From Acidobacteriota bacterium (GTDB lineage Bacteria > Acidobacteriota > Terriglobia > Bryobacterales > Bryobacteraceae): a DNA stretch of 64,000 nucleotides. A program made the position numbers and the translations under genes. Position 1 is the first letter of the stretch, and the number at the start of each line of letters is the position of its first letter. The stretch lies in contig JAFKEE010000021.1 in NCBI GenBank assembly GCA_017307505.1, positions 217,949 to 281,948 on the forward strand, written 5' to 3'. This document shows positions 39,695 to 49,199 of the stretch, piece after piece. The notes under the pieces were generated by a model. The model was not told the DNA's origin. It saw only the letters and a program-made list of their open reading frames with translations, and made no database searches.

Positions 39695-41032
39695 CTATTG
39701 TAGAGCTTTGCCGTTCACCTGGACATTGGTCATCTTCAGGCCCTCGACATGCTCCAGCGTGTCCGGCTGGGCCGCACTCTCGAAGACGGAATCCTTCACC
39801 GTCAGGTCTTTGATCGGAGCGCTGGCGTACCCGCGCAGATAAAGTACCGACCGCATTTTCTTCACCGTCAGCTTCTCCACGTGAATCCCCCGGATCACCG
39901 GCGGGAACTTGCCCTTGTCGCCTTCTTCGTACGTCAGGTCGACGTCAATCGCACCCGCCGCCACCTGGCCCACAGTGACATTCCGCAGATAGATGTCTTC
40001 GATGAACCCGCCCCGCACCGAGTTCGTCTTCAACCGCAATACCCGGTCGAGATGGGGGCTATCCATCCGGCAGTCCTCGATGAAGACGTTCCGGCATCCA
40101 CCCGAAATCTCGCTGCCGATCGTCACCCCGCCGTGGCCGTCCTTCATGTCGCAGTTCCGCACGATGATGTTCTCACTCGGCACATTGATCCGGCGCCCGT
40201 CCCGGTTGCGGCCCGACTTGATTGCGATGCAGTCGTCGCCCGTATCGAACTGGCAGTTCTCAATCAGCACATCCGAACAGCTCTCCGGATCGCAGCCGTC
40301 GTTGTTCGGACCATGGCTGTTGATCTTCACCCCACGCACAATCACGTTCCGGCAGTGCAGCGGGTGGATCTCCCACATTGGCGACCCGACGATGGTCACG
40401 CCCTCGATCAGGACGTTCTGGCATTCAAACGGCTGGATGAAGTTCGGGCGAAGATTCGAGCCCTCGCCAAAGACCCGGTCCTTGGCGGGTACGTCCCGCT
40501 CCGCCATCTCGGCCAGGGCCAGTCTGGCCGTGTTCTGGTTAGGACCACCGCTGTTGCCCCGCGACCCCTTCCACATCCACCAGTGCTGGCTGTCGGCCTG
40601 CCCGTCCAGAGTGCCTTCGCCCGTCACCGCCACGTTCTTCTGGCCCCGGGCGTAGATGAGGGGCGAGTAGTTCATGCACTCCAGGCCTTCCCAGCGCGTC
40701 AGGACCAGCGGCAGGTACTTCTTCGGATCCGTATCGAACTTCAGCGTCGCCCCCTTGGCGACGTACAGATTCACGTTGCTCTTCAGGTGAACCGGCCCGG
40801 TCAGCCACTCGCCAGCAGGCACGACCACCCGGCCTCCGCCCGCCTTGGCACAGGCCTCCACCGCCTGGCTGACCGAGTTCCCATACTTTGTGATGTCAAA
40901 GTCCTTCTTCGGAAACACCGGAGCCTTGATCCGGGCCAGGATCTGGTCGCGCAGCGCCCAACCCTTGGAATCAGCGGAAAACAGCGGCAGCGCGGCCAGT
41001 GCGGCGGAGAAGCGGCGTCGGGTTACAGACAT
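39695..41032 (-). CDS. GH28 polygalacturonase-type glycosidase, secreted
   Basis: The 445-residue product begins MSVTRRRFSAALAALPLFSA, a twin-arginine leader. The right-handed beta-helix has all four GH28 signatures: NNDGCDPESC, DTGDDCIAIKSG, GHGGVTIGSE and the RLK-type segment VLRLKTNSV. The first two carry the three aspartates used in inverting hydrolysis of pectin-like galacturonans. It lies in a same-strand group with DUF362, consistent with a plant-polymer degradation role. Substrate subtype (endo or exo, homogalacturonan or rhamnogalacturonan) cannot be told. Confidence 0.88.
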   Translation of the reverse strand: MSVTRRRFSAALAALPLFSADSKGWALRDQILARIKAPVFPKKDFDITKYGNSVSQAVEACAKAGGGRVVVPAGEWLTGPVHLKSNVNLYVAKGATLKFDTDPKKYLPLVLTRWEGLECMNYSPLIYARGQKNVAVTGEGTLDGQADSQHWWMWKGSRGNSGGPNQNTARLALAEMAERDVPAKDRVFGEGSNLRPNFIQPFECQNVLIEGVTIVGSPMWEIHPLHCRNVIVRGVKINSHGPNNDGCDPESCSDVLIENCQFDTGDDCIAIKSGRNRDGRRINVPSENIIVRNCDMKDGHGGVTIGSEISGGCRNVFIEDCRMDSPHLDRVLRLKTNSVRGGFIEDIYLRNVTVGQVAAGAIDVDLTYEEGDKGKFPPVIRGIHVEKLTVKKMRSVLYLRGYASAPIKDLTVKDSVFESAAQPDTLEHVEGLKMTNVQVNGKALQ

Positions 41033-41053
41033 ATCAGTCAGATCATACTGAAA

Positions 41054-42202
41054 TCAAAGCGCCGCGGCGAGGGTGGCCCGCAACTCCTCCGGCGTCAGCA
41101 CAATCGGGTTCGCCTTCATGCTGCTGGCCTTGGCTGCCTTCTCGCAGACATCATCGACTTCAGACGCTGACAGCCCGTACGAAGCCAGTCCAGGAATCCC
41201 CAGATCCTTCGTCAAGGCCATCAGCCACGGCACGAGATCGTCGGCCTGGGCCTGATCGCCAATGAGGATCCGCGCCGCCTCGTCATAGCGAGCCAGGGCC
41301 GGACTATCGGTCTGCCTCGCCCGCAAGGCAGCCAGATTCGCCGCCGTGCAGTGCGGCAGCAGCGCGGCGCACACCGCCCCATGCGGAGCCGGGAACATGC
41401 CCCCCACCGGCGCCGCGAATCCATGCACGGCGCCCAACCCGGCGTTGGCCAGACACAATCCGCCCAGGACGCTGGCGTAGGCCATCGACGTACGTGCCTC
41501 CAGGTCCTTGCCATTGTCGTAGGCGTTGCGCAGAGCCTTGGCATGGCGCAGTCCATCCCGAGCCCAGGCGTCGGTCATCGGATTCGCCCGGACGGACGTC
41601 AACGGCTCCAGCAACTGCGTCAATGCATCCAAGCCTGTACTTGCCGTGACATCCGCGGGCAGATCCAGGGTCAACTCAGGATCGACCACAGCCAGCGCGG
41701 GCAGCATATGCGGACTGCGCAAGCTCGCCTTCACTCGATGGGCCGGCGATGCCAGGACGGCGTTGCGCGTCACCTCACTCCCCGTTCCGGCGGTCGTCGG
41801 CACGGCGATGAAGGGAGCCGAAGGATTGGGCAAGGCCTTCCCCTGGCCCACCACTTCCAGGTAGTCGAGCAATTCACCCGGATTCGTCAACAACGCGGCG
41901 ATCGCCTTGCCGGCGTCGATGGAACTGCCTCCGCCGCAGGCGATCACGAAATTGCACCGATCCCGTCTGGCCGCGGCGACACCGGCCGTGACCACCTCCA
42001 GCGTCGGCTCTCCCTCAATCGGGAAATGGGCCGCGCCCACGCCCATCGCATGCAATTCCACTACCAACCGGGCCGCATGCCGGGGGGTGCGGCCGCTCAC
42101 CAGCAGCGCGCGCGCACCCATCGATTTCGCGGCCGGAGCCACCTCCCGCAGAGCCCCCGCTCCGAAGACGATGCGGCGGGGCGTGGCAATGTCAAAGCGC
42201 AT
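41054..42202 (-). CDS. Iron-containing alcohol dehydrogenase
   Basis: The 382-residue product has a group III alcohol dehydrogenase layout: N-terminal RIVFGAGALREVAPAAKS, the NAD-binding GGGSSIDAGKAIAAL at about 90-105, TTAGTGSEVTRNAV, and the metal region with ANAGLGAVHGFAAPVGGMF (the histidines that with Asp bind Fe). It reduces or oxidises small alcohols, aldehydes or maleylacetate with NAD(P)H. It forms a probable run with the ABM protein (6 bp upstream) and the large glycosidase-like gene. Substrate is open. Confidence 0.84.
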   Translation of the reverse strand: MRFDIATPRRIVFGAGALREVAPAAKSMGARALLVSGRTPRHAARLVVELHAMGVGAAHFPIEGEPTLEVVTAGVAAARRDRCNFVIACGGGSSIDAGKAIAALLTNPGELLDYLEVVGQGKALPNPSAPFIAVPTTAGTGSEVTRNAVLASPAHRVKASLRSPHMLPALAVVDPELTLDLPADVTASTGLDALTQLLEPLTSVRANPMTDAWARDGLRHAKALRNAYDNGKDLEARTSMAYASVLGGLCLANAGLGAVHGFAAPVGGMFPAPHGAVCAALLPHCTAANLAALRARQTDSPALARYDEAARILIGDQAQADDLVPWLMALTKDLGIPGLASYGLSASEVDDVCEKAAKASSMKANPIVLTPEELRATLAAAL

Positions 42203-42208
42203 GGCGCA

Positions 42209-42523
42209 TCACCAGCCGGCGTCCCCAGGGAAGCAATTTGCATACTTCACGCTGAAGCGCGGTTCGGCCATCATGTCAGCGACAGCATCCCGCCAGGTGG
42301 CGTAGTGGGCCGTCTCCTTGTGAGCGGCCGCGGCCGCGGTGTCGCGATAGACCTCCACCAGCACGAAACGCCTGGGGTCGTCCTGCTGCTGCAGGACATC
42401 GAAGCGCCCGATGCCGGGCTCCTGGACGCTGTTCTTCGCATTCTCGAGACTGGCCTGGTGGAAGGCGTCAACGCTCTCGGCCTTGACGTGGACATGCACA
42501 TGAACGATGAACATTGCCTTCAT
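42209..42523 (-). CDS. Antibiotic-biosynthesis-monooxygenase (ABM) domain protein
   Basis: From the ATG at 42523 the product is 104 residues: [20 protein letters not shown], then [20 protein letters not shown] and [20 protein letters not shown]. It has the ferredoxin-like beta-alpha-beta fold of the LsrG/YgiN group with the usual phrase H-HYATW. Such small dimers act on quinones or autoinducer-type molecules. It sits between the large glycosidase-like gene (overlapping spacing of 8 bp) and the alcohol dehydrogenase, so the three are probably one operon. The chosen start has an AAGG site 7 nt upstream. Confidence 0.78.
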   Translation of the reverse strand: MKAMFIVHVHVHVKAESVDAFHQASLENAKNSVQEPGIGRFDVLQQQDDPRRFVLVEVYRDTAAAAAHKETAHYATWRDAVADMMAEPRFSVKYANCFPGDAGW

Positions 42524-42531
42524 TATGACCC

Positions 42532-44850
42532 TTACGGTTGCCGGATGAGCCACACCTCCGCCACCTGCGTTCCACGCCCGTTACCAGGCAGGCCGGGGGT
42601 CTTCTCCCAGCGCAGCCGCAGCGAACCACTGGCCGTGGCCTGTTTGGGGATCTCGAACTCCACCGGCTCCGTGACGTTCTCGATCTTGCGGAACGGATGC
42701 AGTTCGAAGCTGCCATTGGCCGTCAACCGCAGGATGCGGCTCGCCGACACTTCGCCTCCATAGATGATGCGCACCTTGTAGCTGGCCGCGGGATCCAGAT
42801 GAGGGTAGAGCATCTCCATCGGACCGTCATACATCACCTCGGCGTGGCTCATCGTGGAGATGCGCCAGTCGACTCCGGGGGCCGACGTCCGCGCAAACGC
42901 GTTGCGGGGCGACAGCAGGCTGCCGGGGTCCTGCTCATAGGTCTTGGGCCGGACCAGGTGCGGCTGCGCCGCCGGATTACCCAGGTCGTCATAGAAGCCG
43001 CCCGGACCCGGATCCGTCCACTGCACGATCTCGCGAAGCGCGTTGCGCCGGCTGGGCTCGTCCGGCATCGAGCGGATCGCCGCGAAGCGCTTGTCGAGCC
43101 AGTTGCGGTTGTTAAAGGGCGTATCGATATTGTCGAGCGTCGCTCCGCGATCGCGGCCGATCGCCTTGTAGCGCTCCACACTCAATTGCATCCGGACGGA
43201 CTGGTACAACGCCTCGGCCAATTCGAACACCCGCTGCCGCAAGGGCGACACTGGACCCGGCTCGTGCAGGATCCGCGAGGCCGCATCCATCGCGGCCAAA
43301 GACCCGCTCCGCGGGAAGTCGCGAAGCGCGTTCATGGCCGACTCCTCGGTCGCCGTCTCGCTCAGCCAGCGCCGCCGGTTCAGGGCATCGTAGTACGCGC
43401 GGTAGAGCGCCTGTTGGAAGCGCCAGTTCAACAGATCGGCCGGCGAAGCCTGACGTTCCAGCGACTGGAACAGGCTGAACGTGGGCTCGACGCTGGTGCT
43501 GGTCGCCAGCGCGCCCTGCCAGTTCTTCTCCAACCCCAGCAAGCCTTCGGCGAAGGATTCGTCGAAGCGGGCGTCGATGAAATAGCGCGCGTACTCGCGC
43601 AAAGCCGCCGTCAGGTCGACATCGGGATTCCAGCCCATCTCACTCCACAGGATCTTGTTGACGTCGTCGTTGCAGCCCTCTGAGTAAGTCAGGAAGCCGA
43701 TCGTCGACGGCTGCTGATCATGGAAAATGGCCCGCATCTCGGTGGGCCTGGGGTTGATCCCTTCGCGAGCATGCGTGAACGCTTCGGGCGCGTCCCAGTT
43801 GGGCACGGCAAACTGGCACTGCACGCTATGCGTGATGTCGGGATAGTTGCGGATCCCATAGCGGGCCGGAACGCGGCGCCGCAGTTCCTGGATGGACACC
43901 CGAACCTGCGGCCCGTGCACGATGCCGGTGAGCCACGCGGGCTGCTTGTCGAGGATCGAATAGAACTCGTCCATCCACTTCTGGTCGAAGCCTTGCGGCG
44001 AGACCCACATCTGGGCTTTGGGATGGTACTTGCGGAGGCTGGCGGCCTGCTTCTCCAGCAGCGCCATCAGCGCGTCCGGCTTCGTGTGGCCCGGATCGCC
44101 GCCCGGCACCATCACGGCATCCAGCCGAGGCAACTTCTTGAAGACCTCAGCCCACTCGTCGATCGCCTTGGTCACGGTGGCCGGATCGTTGTAATCGCGA
44201 TCCATGGCCGGGTACCACACCCACACATCCATGCCGTAGGAGTCGAGGATCTTCGACATCTCGACCATCATCGGCATCTGGGGGATGGGGAAGTGCGGGC
44301 TGTCGGCATCGTCATCCGAGCGCGGCGGAATCAGCTCGACGGCGTTCGTGCCGAAGATGGCAAGGTCGCGGATGTACTGGTCCCACATGGCCGCGGTCCA
44401 GGCGTCGTAGCTGTTGGTCTTGGGACGGTAGCCCAACTGGTGGCCGCGCAGCTTGTACTTCGGCGCGGTCGTGATCTGGAATCCGTCGGGCAGGATGACG
44501 GAGTCGCGATACATGCGCAGTTCGCGCAACAGGCGGCCGGCGCCGAACAGCGTGCCGCGTTCATCATTGCCCAGGATCTCGACGGACGCACCGGAGGTGC
44601 GGATGGTGAAGCCGTCAGCCGGACCACCGGCCGGATTGCGCCGCAGCGTGATGGAGGGCCGGCCCGCCGTGGGCGCGGCCACAATGGGCCACTGGAGCCG
44701 CGACCGTTTGGCGACCTCCTCGACCAGGACCTGGGCGGCTTTTTTCTCGACGGGCGAGAGGGCGGAAGGAGCAACTACAACGGCCTGGGACAGATCGGCC
44801 GCTGTAAGCGTAGAGACAGTAAGAGCCAGAAGGGCGATGCGTTGGATCAT
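42532..44850 (-). CDS. Secreted glycosidase-like protein with GH67/GH20-type N-terminal domain
   Basis: The product is about 772 residues from the ATG at 44850, with a signal peptide ([18 protein letters not shown]). The opening beta/alpha domain ([40 protein letters not shown]) resembles the non-catalytic N-domain shared by GH67 alpha-glucuronidases, GH20 and GH84. It is followed by a TIM-barrel-like region ([41 protein letters not shown]). A C-terminal beta domain follows at about 640-770. I do not see the exact catalytic pair of a named family. It is the first gene of the run with the ABM and dehydrogenase genes. Confidence 0.68.
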   Translation of the reverse strand: MIQRIALLALTVSTLTAADLSQAVVVAPSALSPVEKKAAQVLVEEVAKRSRLQWPIVAAPTAGRPSITLRRNPAGGPADGFTIRTSGASVEILGNDERGTLFGAGRLLRELRMYRDSVILPDGFQITTAPKYKLRGHQLGYRPKTNSYDAWTAAMWDQYIRDLAIFGTNAVELIPPRSDDDADSPHFPIPQMPMMVEMSKILDSYGMDVWVWYPAMDRDYNDPATVTKAIDEWAEVFKKLPRLDAVMVPGGDPGHTKPDALMALLEKQAASLRKYHPKAQMWVSPQGFDQKWMDEFYSILDKQPAWLTGIVHGPQVRVSIQELRRRVPARYGIRNYPDITHSVQCQFAVPNWDAPEAFTHAREGINPRPTEMRAIFHDQQPSTIGFLTYSEGCNDDVNKILWSEMGWNPDVDLTAALREYARYFIDARFDESFAEGLLGLEKNWQGALATSTSVEPTFSLFQSLERQASPADLLNWRFQQALYRAYYDALNRRRWLSETATEESAMNALRDFPRSGSLAAMDAASRILHEPGPVSPLRQRVFELAEALYQSVRMQLSVERYKAIGRDRGATLDNIDTPFNNRNWLDKRFAAIRSMPDEPSRRNALREIVQWTDPGPGGFYDDLGNPAAQPHLVRPKTYEQDPGSLLSPRNAFARTSAPGVDWRISTMSHAEVMYDGPMEMLYPHLDPAASYKVRIIYGGEVSASRILRLTANGSFELHPFRKIENVTEPVEFEIPKQATASGSLRLRWEKTPGLPGNGRGTQVAEVWLIRQP

Positions 44851-44902
44851 GGGCTCCAATCATCATATGCAACGCCGGAGGCCCACGAGGTAAAAAGCGA
44901 TC

Positions 44903-46264
44903 TCAGTTGACCTGCGAGATCTCCAGCATCACGATGGCGACATCGGTCACCTTCTCGATATCGATGCCGGTCTCATCCTCGGCGTCGTAGATCTCGAGCT
45001 TTTTCATACCCGCCGGCGTGATCAGCGTGGCCGACTTGTACTTGCCCAGCAGGTGCACGGTGATGTTCTCCACCGGATAGTCCGAGTAGTTCACCAGGTG
45101 CAGGGCCAGCTTGCCGCTGGTGGGATCGCCCTTGAGATTGGACAACATGCTGGGCGCGCCGAACAGCCGCGCGGCGAAGTTCCGCCGTCCGATGACGCCG
45201 TTGATCTCGCGCCAGATGTCTTCCATCTGCTTGAGCGAACTCTCGGGAAACGTGATGGAGTCGCCTTCCGGGATCGCCATCTTCCAGGCCGGCGGTCCGC
45301 TCAACACCATCGCGCCCTTGCGAGCCACGCCGCGCACGGCATCCTTCTGCTCCTGCGACAGGGCCGACGGATCGATGTTCAGCAGCAGCCGCACATCCTT
45401 CGGAGCCGCCACCGGCAGCCGTTCCGGCGTCACGACCCGGGCTGGAATGTGCTTGGCCGCAATCATGTCCAGGATGCTGCCGGACATCAGTGCGCCCGAA
45501 GAGGCGTCCTGCAGGACCGCCAGGCCGCTGAAGTCCGGCCAGGCAGCGATGTCCTTGTGCTCCTCATAAAACTTCAGCACGCCGTTGATCCGTTTCCAGC
45601 CCGCCACGGCCTTCTCGTCGCCCTTGCGCAGCAGGTCCCAGTAGCCGGGATCCAACGCCACCACCCAGCGGGCGCCGGCCATGGCAGCGTCGGCTACAGC
45701 CTGGATGTACCGCTCCGGCCCCAGAATGTTCTTCTCCGGAGGGGTATTTGCCAGCCACAGCGCCGTCGCCGGCGGCGTCACCGCCCTGGTGAATCGCAGG
45801 AAGCCCGAATTCGTATCCACCCAGGGAGAACTGCTGGGGCGCGCCTGTACGGCGCCCTTCTCCTCGGCCCGCACGCCCGGCCACACACCCTGTGTGGTGC
45901 CCAACACTTCGCCAGGATGCTCGATGGGCATCTTCGCCCGCGTCGTCAAACTAAATAAGACAGCCCCTCCGGGCGCGTCCAGAATGCTGAGCGCAGCGCC
46001 GTCCTGCTTCGTCGCCAGGACGGTGACGCCCTGCGCCTGGGCGGCGGAGGCGAACTCCTTCTTCCAGACGGCGGAGTCCACCAGCAGGCAGTTGATGGGC
46101 GACTGCTTCAACAGCGAAAGCGAGTCGACGTCCGCCGCCGGCCAGCGGGCCGGGACGCAGGCGGACAACTGGACAGCCAACAGGAAAGAGGTAGTGATCA
46201 AGGCCAGCCGGTGCTCCTGCTTCCATTGTGCCAGCGCGGCGCGGCCTCGTGACTGAAATGTCAA
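44903..46264 (-). CDS. Putative lipoprotein of unknown function
   Basis: In the 453-residue product an N-terminal stretch with a hydrophobic core (LALITTSFLLAVQLSAC) ends in LSAC, which fits a lipobox with the cysteine at about 36, so the mature protein may be membrane-anchored. The body alternates helices and strands (KQSPINCLLVDSAVWKKEF; MAGARWVVALDPGYWDLLRK) with a C-terminal beta domain (LALHLVNYSDYPVENITVHL), reminiscent of a glycoside-hydrolase-associated beta sandwich. No catalytic motif is clear. It is divergent from the LarA-like gene with only 20 bp between start codons. Confidence 0.55.
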   Translation of the reverse strand: MTFQSRGRAALAQWKQEHRLALITTSFLLAVQLSACVPARWPAADVDSLSLLKQSPINCLLVDSAVWKKEFASAAQAQGVTVLATKQDGAALSILDAPGGAVLFSLTTRAKMPIEHPGEVLGTTQGVWPGVRAEEKGAVQARPSSSPWVDTNSGFLRFTRAVTPPATALWLANTPPEKNILGPERYIQAVADAAMAGARWVVALDPGYWDLLRKGDEKAVAGWKRINGVLKFYEEHKDIAAWPDFSGLAVLQDASSGALMSGSILDMIAAKHIPARVVTPERLPVAAPKDVRLLLNIDPSALSQEQKDAVRGVARKGAMVLSGPPAWKMAIPEGDSITFPESSLKQMEDIWREINGVIGRRNFAARLFGAPSMLSNLKGDPTSGKLALHLVNYSDYPVENITVHLLGKYKSATLITPAGMKKLEIYDAEDETGIDIEKVTDVAIVMLEISQVN

Positions 46265-46284
46265 TCGGAATATACTAAGGGTGC

Positions 46285-47556
46285 ATGAGTCTGTACTTCG
46301 CCGCCGGCTCGGAGACCACGGAATTCACCTCCGCCGAGCTCAAAACCGCACTCTTCCAGGCCCTCGACGCCCTGGGCCCCCGCAAAAAAGTCCTGTGCCT
46401 GCCGCCCGACATCACGCGCTTCCACTCGCGCGCCGGGGAACTCACGCGGCTGGCCTGGGAATACTACGGAGACAGCCTGGCCGCTGTCCTGCCCGCCCTC
46501 GGCACCCATACAGCCATGACTGAGGCCGAAATCGGCCACATGTTCGGCGACATGCCCCTGTCGCTGTTCCGGGTGCACGACTGGCGTACCGGCATCACCA
46601 CGCTCGGCGAAGTGCCCGCGTCTTTCATCCGCGAAGTTTCAGAAGGCGCGCTCGACTTCACCTGGCCTGCCCAGGTGGCCAACCTCGTGGCCGAAGGCGG
46701 CTTCGACCTCATCCTGTCCCTCGGCCAGGTGGTCCCCCACGAAGTCATCGGGATGGCGAACTACAACAAGAATGTGTTCGTCGGCACCGGCGGCAGCGAG
46801 GGCATCAACAAGAGCCACTTCCTGGGCGCAGTGTATGGAATGGAACGCATCATGGGCCGGGCGGACACGCCTGTCCGCCGCGTCCTGAACTACGCCTCCG
46901 ACCACTTCGCCAAGCACCTGCCCATCGTTTATGTACAGACCGTGGTCGGCAAGAACAACGCCGGCCAGCTCGCCCTGCGCGGCCTGTATGTCGGCGACGA
47001 CGTGGAGTGCTTCGAGCAGGCCTCGGCCCTCAGCCTGAAGGTCAATTTCGTGATGATGGATCGCGAAATCAAGAAGGCCGTTGTCTTCCTCGATCCCAGT
47101 GAATTCCGCAGCACCTGGCTCGGCAACAAGAGCGTCTACCGCACCCGCATGGCGCTGGCCGACGGCGGCGACCTGATCGTTCTGGCCCCTGGTGTGAAGG
47201 AGTTTGGCGAGGATCCCACCATCGACAAGCTCATCCGCAAGTACGGCTACCGGAACACGCCGGACGTGCTCGATGCCGTGAAGAACAACCCCGACCTGGC
47301 CGGCAATCTCAGTGCCGCGGCCCATCTCATCCACGGCACCTCGGAAGGCCGCTTCCGCATCACCTACTGCCCCGGCTACCTGACCAAACAGGAAGTGGAG
47401 AGCGTCCACTACCAGTATGGGAATCTGGCCGAGATGACGCAGAAGTACAACCCGGAGAGCCTGCAGGATGGCTTCAACGAAGTCGACGGCGAAGAGATCT
47501 TCTACATCTCCAATCCGGCCCTGGGCCTGTGGGCCTATCGCGGCCGGTTTCAGTAA
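46285..47556 (+). CDS. LarA-like (lactate racemase domain) protein
   Basis: The product is 423 residues. It has LarA landmarks: PPDITRFHSRA (the DTTR-like nickel-pincer binding loop), ALGTHTAMTEAEI (the GTH-R-T segment), and a later His/Lys-rich region (VVPHEVIGMANYNKNVFVG). LarA proteins racemise lactate or other 2-hydroxy acids with a nickel-pincer nucleotide made by LarB, LarC and LarE, none of which is in the window. The Arg/Asp pair in the first motif is intact. It might act on a sugar acid, given the nearby carbohydrate genes, but that is only neighbourhood. Confidence 0.75.
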   Translation: MSLYFAAGSETTEFTSAELKTALFQALDALGPRKKVLCLPPDITRFHSRAGELTRLAWEYYGDSLAAVLPALGTHTAMTEAEIGHMFGDMPLSLFRVHDWRTGITTLGEVPASFIREVSEGALDFTWPAQVANLVAEGGFDLILSLGQVVPHEVIGMANYNKNVFVGTGGSEGINKSHFLGAVYGMERIMGRADTPVRRVLNYASDHFAKHLPIVYVQTVVGKNNAGQLALRGLYVGDDVECFEQASALSLKVNFVMMDREIKKAVVFLDPSEFRSTWLGNKSVYRTRMALADGGDLIVLAPGVKEFGEDPTIDKLIRKYGYRNTPDVLDAVKNNPDLAGNLSAAAHLIHGTSEGRFRITYCPGYLTKQEVESVHYQYGNLAEMTQKYNPESLQDGFNEVDGEEIFYISNPALGLWAYRGRFQ

Positions 47557-47562
47557 TCGCGG

Positions 47563-48480
47563 CTACAGTTCGACATGCTCGTTCAAGCGGGCGAGATCCA
47601 ATTCCATCTCGCCTGCCGCATCGGCCTTGAACGACGGCACGAAGCGGGCGTTCCACTTGACCTCGCCCGCGACGTAGCTCCGCCTGGCATGCACCGTCTG
47701 GCTGAAGGTGTCGTCGAACGACTTGACCAACACCATGAACTCGGTCTGGAGCCGGTGCAGGTCTTCCGGAGTCCGGCCCCACAGCGGGCTTTCTTCATTG
47801 ATGGGATGGACCACGGTCCACACCAGGGGCAGGAAGTAAACGTTGGGCCGCTCCAGGCCGAGCGGCGCGTAGCGGCGCTTCAACTCACCGTCCACATTCT
47901 CCACGGTCATCATCAGGATCCGCGCCTCTAACTCCAACAGCACGTTGGGCCGGCGATTCGCCACCCGGAACATCAGCGCCTGCCCGCCCTGGAAGGGAGC
48001 GATCACGGCGTTGTCGCTGAATGCCAGGCAAGCCGTAGGGCGCGAAAATCGGGCGAAAATCAGACCCGTGGCGATCGCCAGGCTGAGAATGCCGGACATT
48101 GCTTCCACGGCCGCCACGGAACTGGCCAGGAAGCTGTTGGGCGCGATGTGCCCATAGCCGACCGTCGTAAACGTCTGGATACTAAAGAAAAAGGCGCTGG
48201 TGAACGACTGCACAGCGGAGCCGCGGGGCGCACCCGACAGATTCTCCACTCCGACCATGTAGTAGGCGACGGCGAACAGCAGTTCGATCCCCAGGTAAAT
48301 CAGCGGCACTTGCACCAGGAACGCCGGCCAGCTCAGGTTCATGAAATACAGGAAATAGCCTGCGTCGCGCAGCCGGCCCCCCACGCGCCGGACGTTGAAC
48401 GACCCGTCCTCGTTGATGATCCGCCGGATCCGGCCCGAAAACCGCTCTGTGATGCCTGGGTCGAAAGCTATGTTCGCCAT
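47563..48480 (-). CDS. KirBac-type inward-rectifier potassium channel
   Basis: The product is 305 residues from the ATG at 48480. Two membrane helices (WPAFLVQVPLIYLGIELLFA and SVAAVEAMSGILSLAIATGL) flank the pore helix and filter TFTTVGYGHIAP with TVGYG. An amphipathic slide-helix region precedes them (SFNVRRVGGRLRDAGYFLYF), and an immunoglobulin-like cytoplasmic domain follows (FRVANRRPNVLLELEARILM), as in KirBac channels. It passes K+ across the inner membrane, gated by its cytoplasmic domain. Its start codon is directly adjacent to that of the divergent gene at 48481. Confidence 0.87.
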   Translation of the reverse strand: MANIAFDPGITERFSGRIRRIINEDGSFNVRRVGGRLRDAGYFLYFMNLSWPAFLVQVPLIYLGIELLFAVAYYMVGVENLSGAPRGSAVQSFTSAFFFSIQTFTTVGYGHIAPNSFLASSVAAVEAMSGILSLAIATGLIFARFSRPTACLAFSDNAVIAPFQGGQALMFRVANRRPNVLLELEARILMMTVENVDGELKRRYAPLGLERPNVYFLPLVWTVVHPINEESPLWGRTPEDLHRLQTEFMVLVKSFDDTFSQTVHARRSYVAGEVKWNARFVPSFKADAAGEMELDLARLNEHVEL

Positions 48481-49134
48481 ATGTGTTCGATGCGCTACTC
48501 TACTCCCGAGATGATCCCACACAGTGGACTCACGCCCGCGGAGCTGCGGATCCTGCGGACCCTGAAGAAGCCGGAACGCCTGCAGCGCTTTCTCGACGAG
48601 GAGGTCGCCTACAACACGGAGCCCGACGGGCCCTCCTGTTTCTCCCCCCGCCTGGTGCTGCGCCACATGCGCGGCCACTGCATGGAAGGAGCCCTGCTGG
48701 CCGCCGCCGCCTTCCGAGTGAACGGAGCCCGGGCCCTGCTGCTGGATCTGGAAGCAGTCCGCGATGATGACCACGTCCTGGCCCTCTACCAGGTGGATGG
48801 CTGCTGGGGCGCCGTGGCCAAGTCCAATTACTCCGGGCTGCGCTACCGCGAACCCGTCTACCGCACCCTCCGGGAACTCGTCCTCTCTTATTTCCCACAC
48901 TACTTCAACCTGCAGGGCGAACGCACGCTGCGCGCCTACTCCACCCGCCCCATCGACCTGGCCCGCTTTGACAGCCGCCAGTGGATGGCCGACGAAGAGC
49001 CCGTCTGGTACATCGCCGAGCACCTGTGCTGGGTGCCGCACACCAAGCTCATCACGCCCAGACAGGTCCGCCGCCTGACGCGCATGGACCAGCGCCTGTT
49101 CGACGCCGGACTGGTGGGCAGCATCCCGCACTGA
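48481..49134 (+). CDS. Transglutaminase-like fold candidate
   Basis: The product is up to 217 residues; the start may be 48481 (MCSMRYSTPEM) or the internal ATG at 48511. It contains CFSPRLVLRHMRGHCMEGAL, LLLDLEAVRDDDHVLALYQ and GCWGAVAKSNYSGL, an order of Cys, His and Asp/Asn that resembles the transglutaminase/cysteine-protease core of uncharacterised bacterial proteins. No signal peptide is present. It is divergent from the potassium channel with no gap between ATG codons, so both promoters must lie within the partner's coding sequence or leader. The fold is a guess from motif order. Confidence 0.45.
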   Translation: MCSMRYSTPEMIPHSGLTPAELRILRTLKKPERLQRFLDEEVAYNTEPDGPSCFSPRLVLRHMRGHCMEGALLAAAAFRVNGARALLLDLEAVRDDDHVLALYQVDGCWGAVAKSNYSGLRYREPVYRTLRELVLSYFPHYFNLQGERTLRAYSTRPIDLARFDSRQWMADEEPVWYIAEHLCWVPHTKLITPRQVRRLTRMDQRLFDAGLVGSIPH

Positions 49135-49199
49135 GCCCGCCGGGCGCGGGCGGTGCGATGCTAACCTATCTTCGATGCTTCCCCCCGCCGGCCGAGCCC

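Noticed and set aside
46249-46284. GTGACT-N16-TATACT as promoter of the LarA-like gene
   Set aside because: Its -10 box would place the transcription start after the ribosome binding site, so the arrangement is not convincing.
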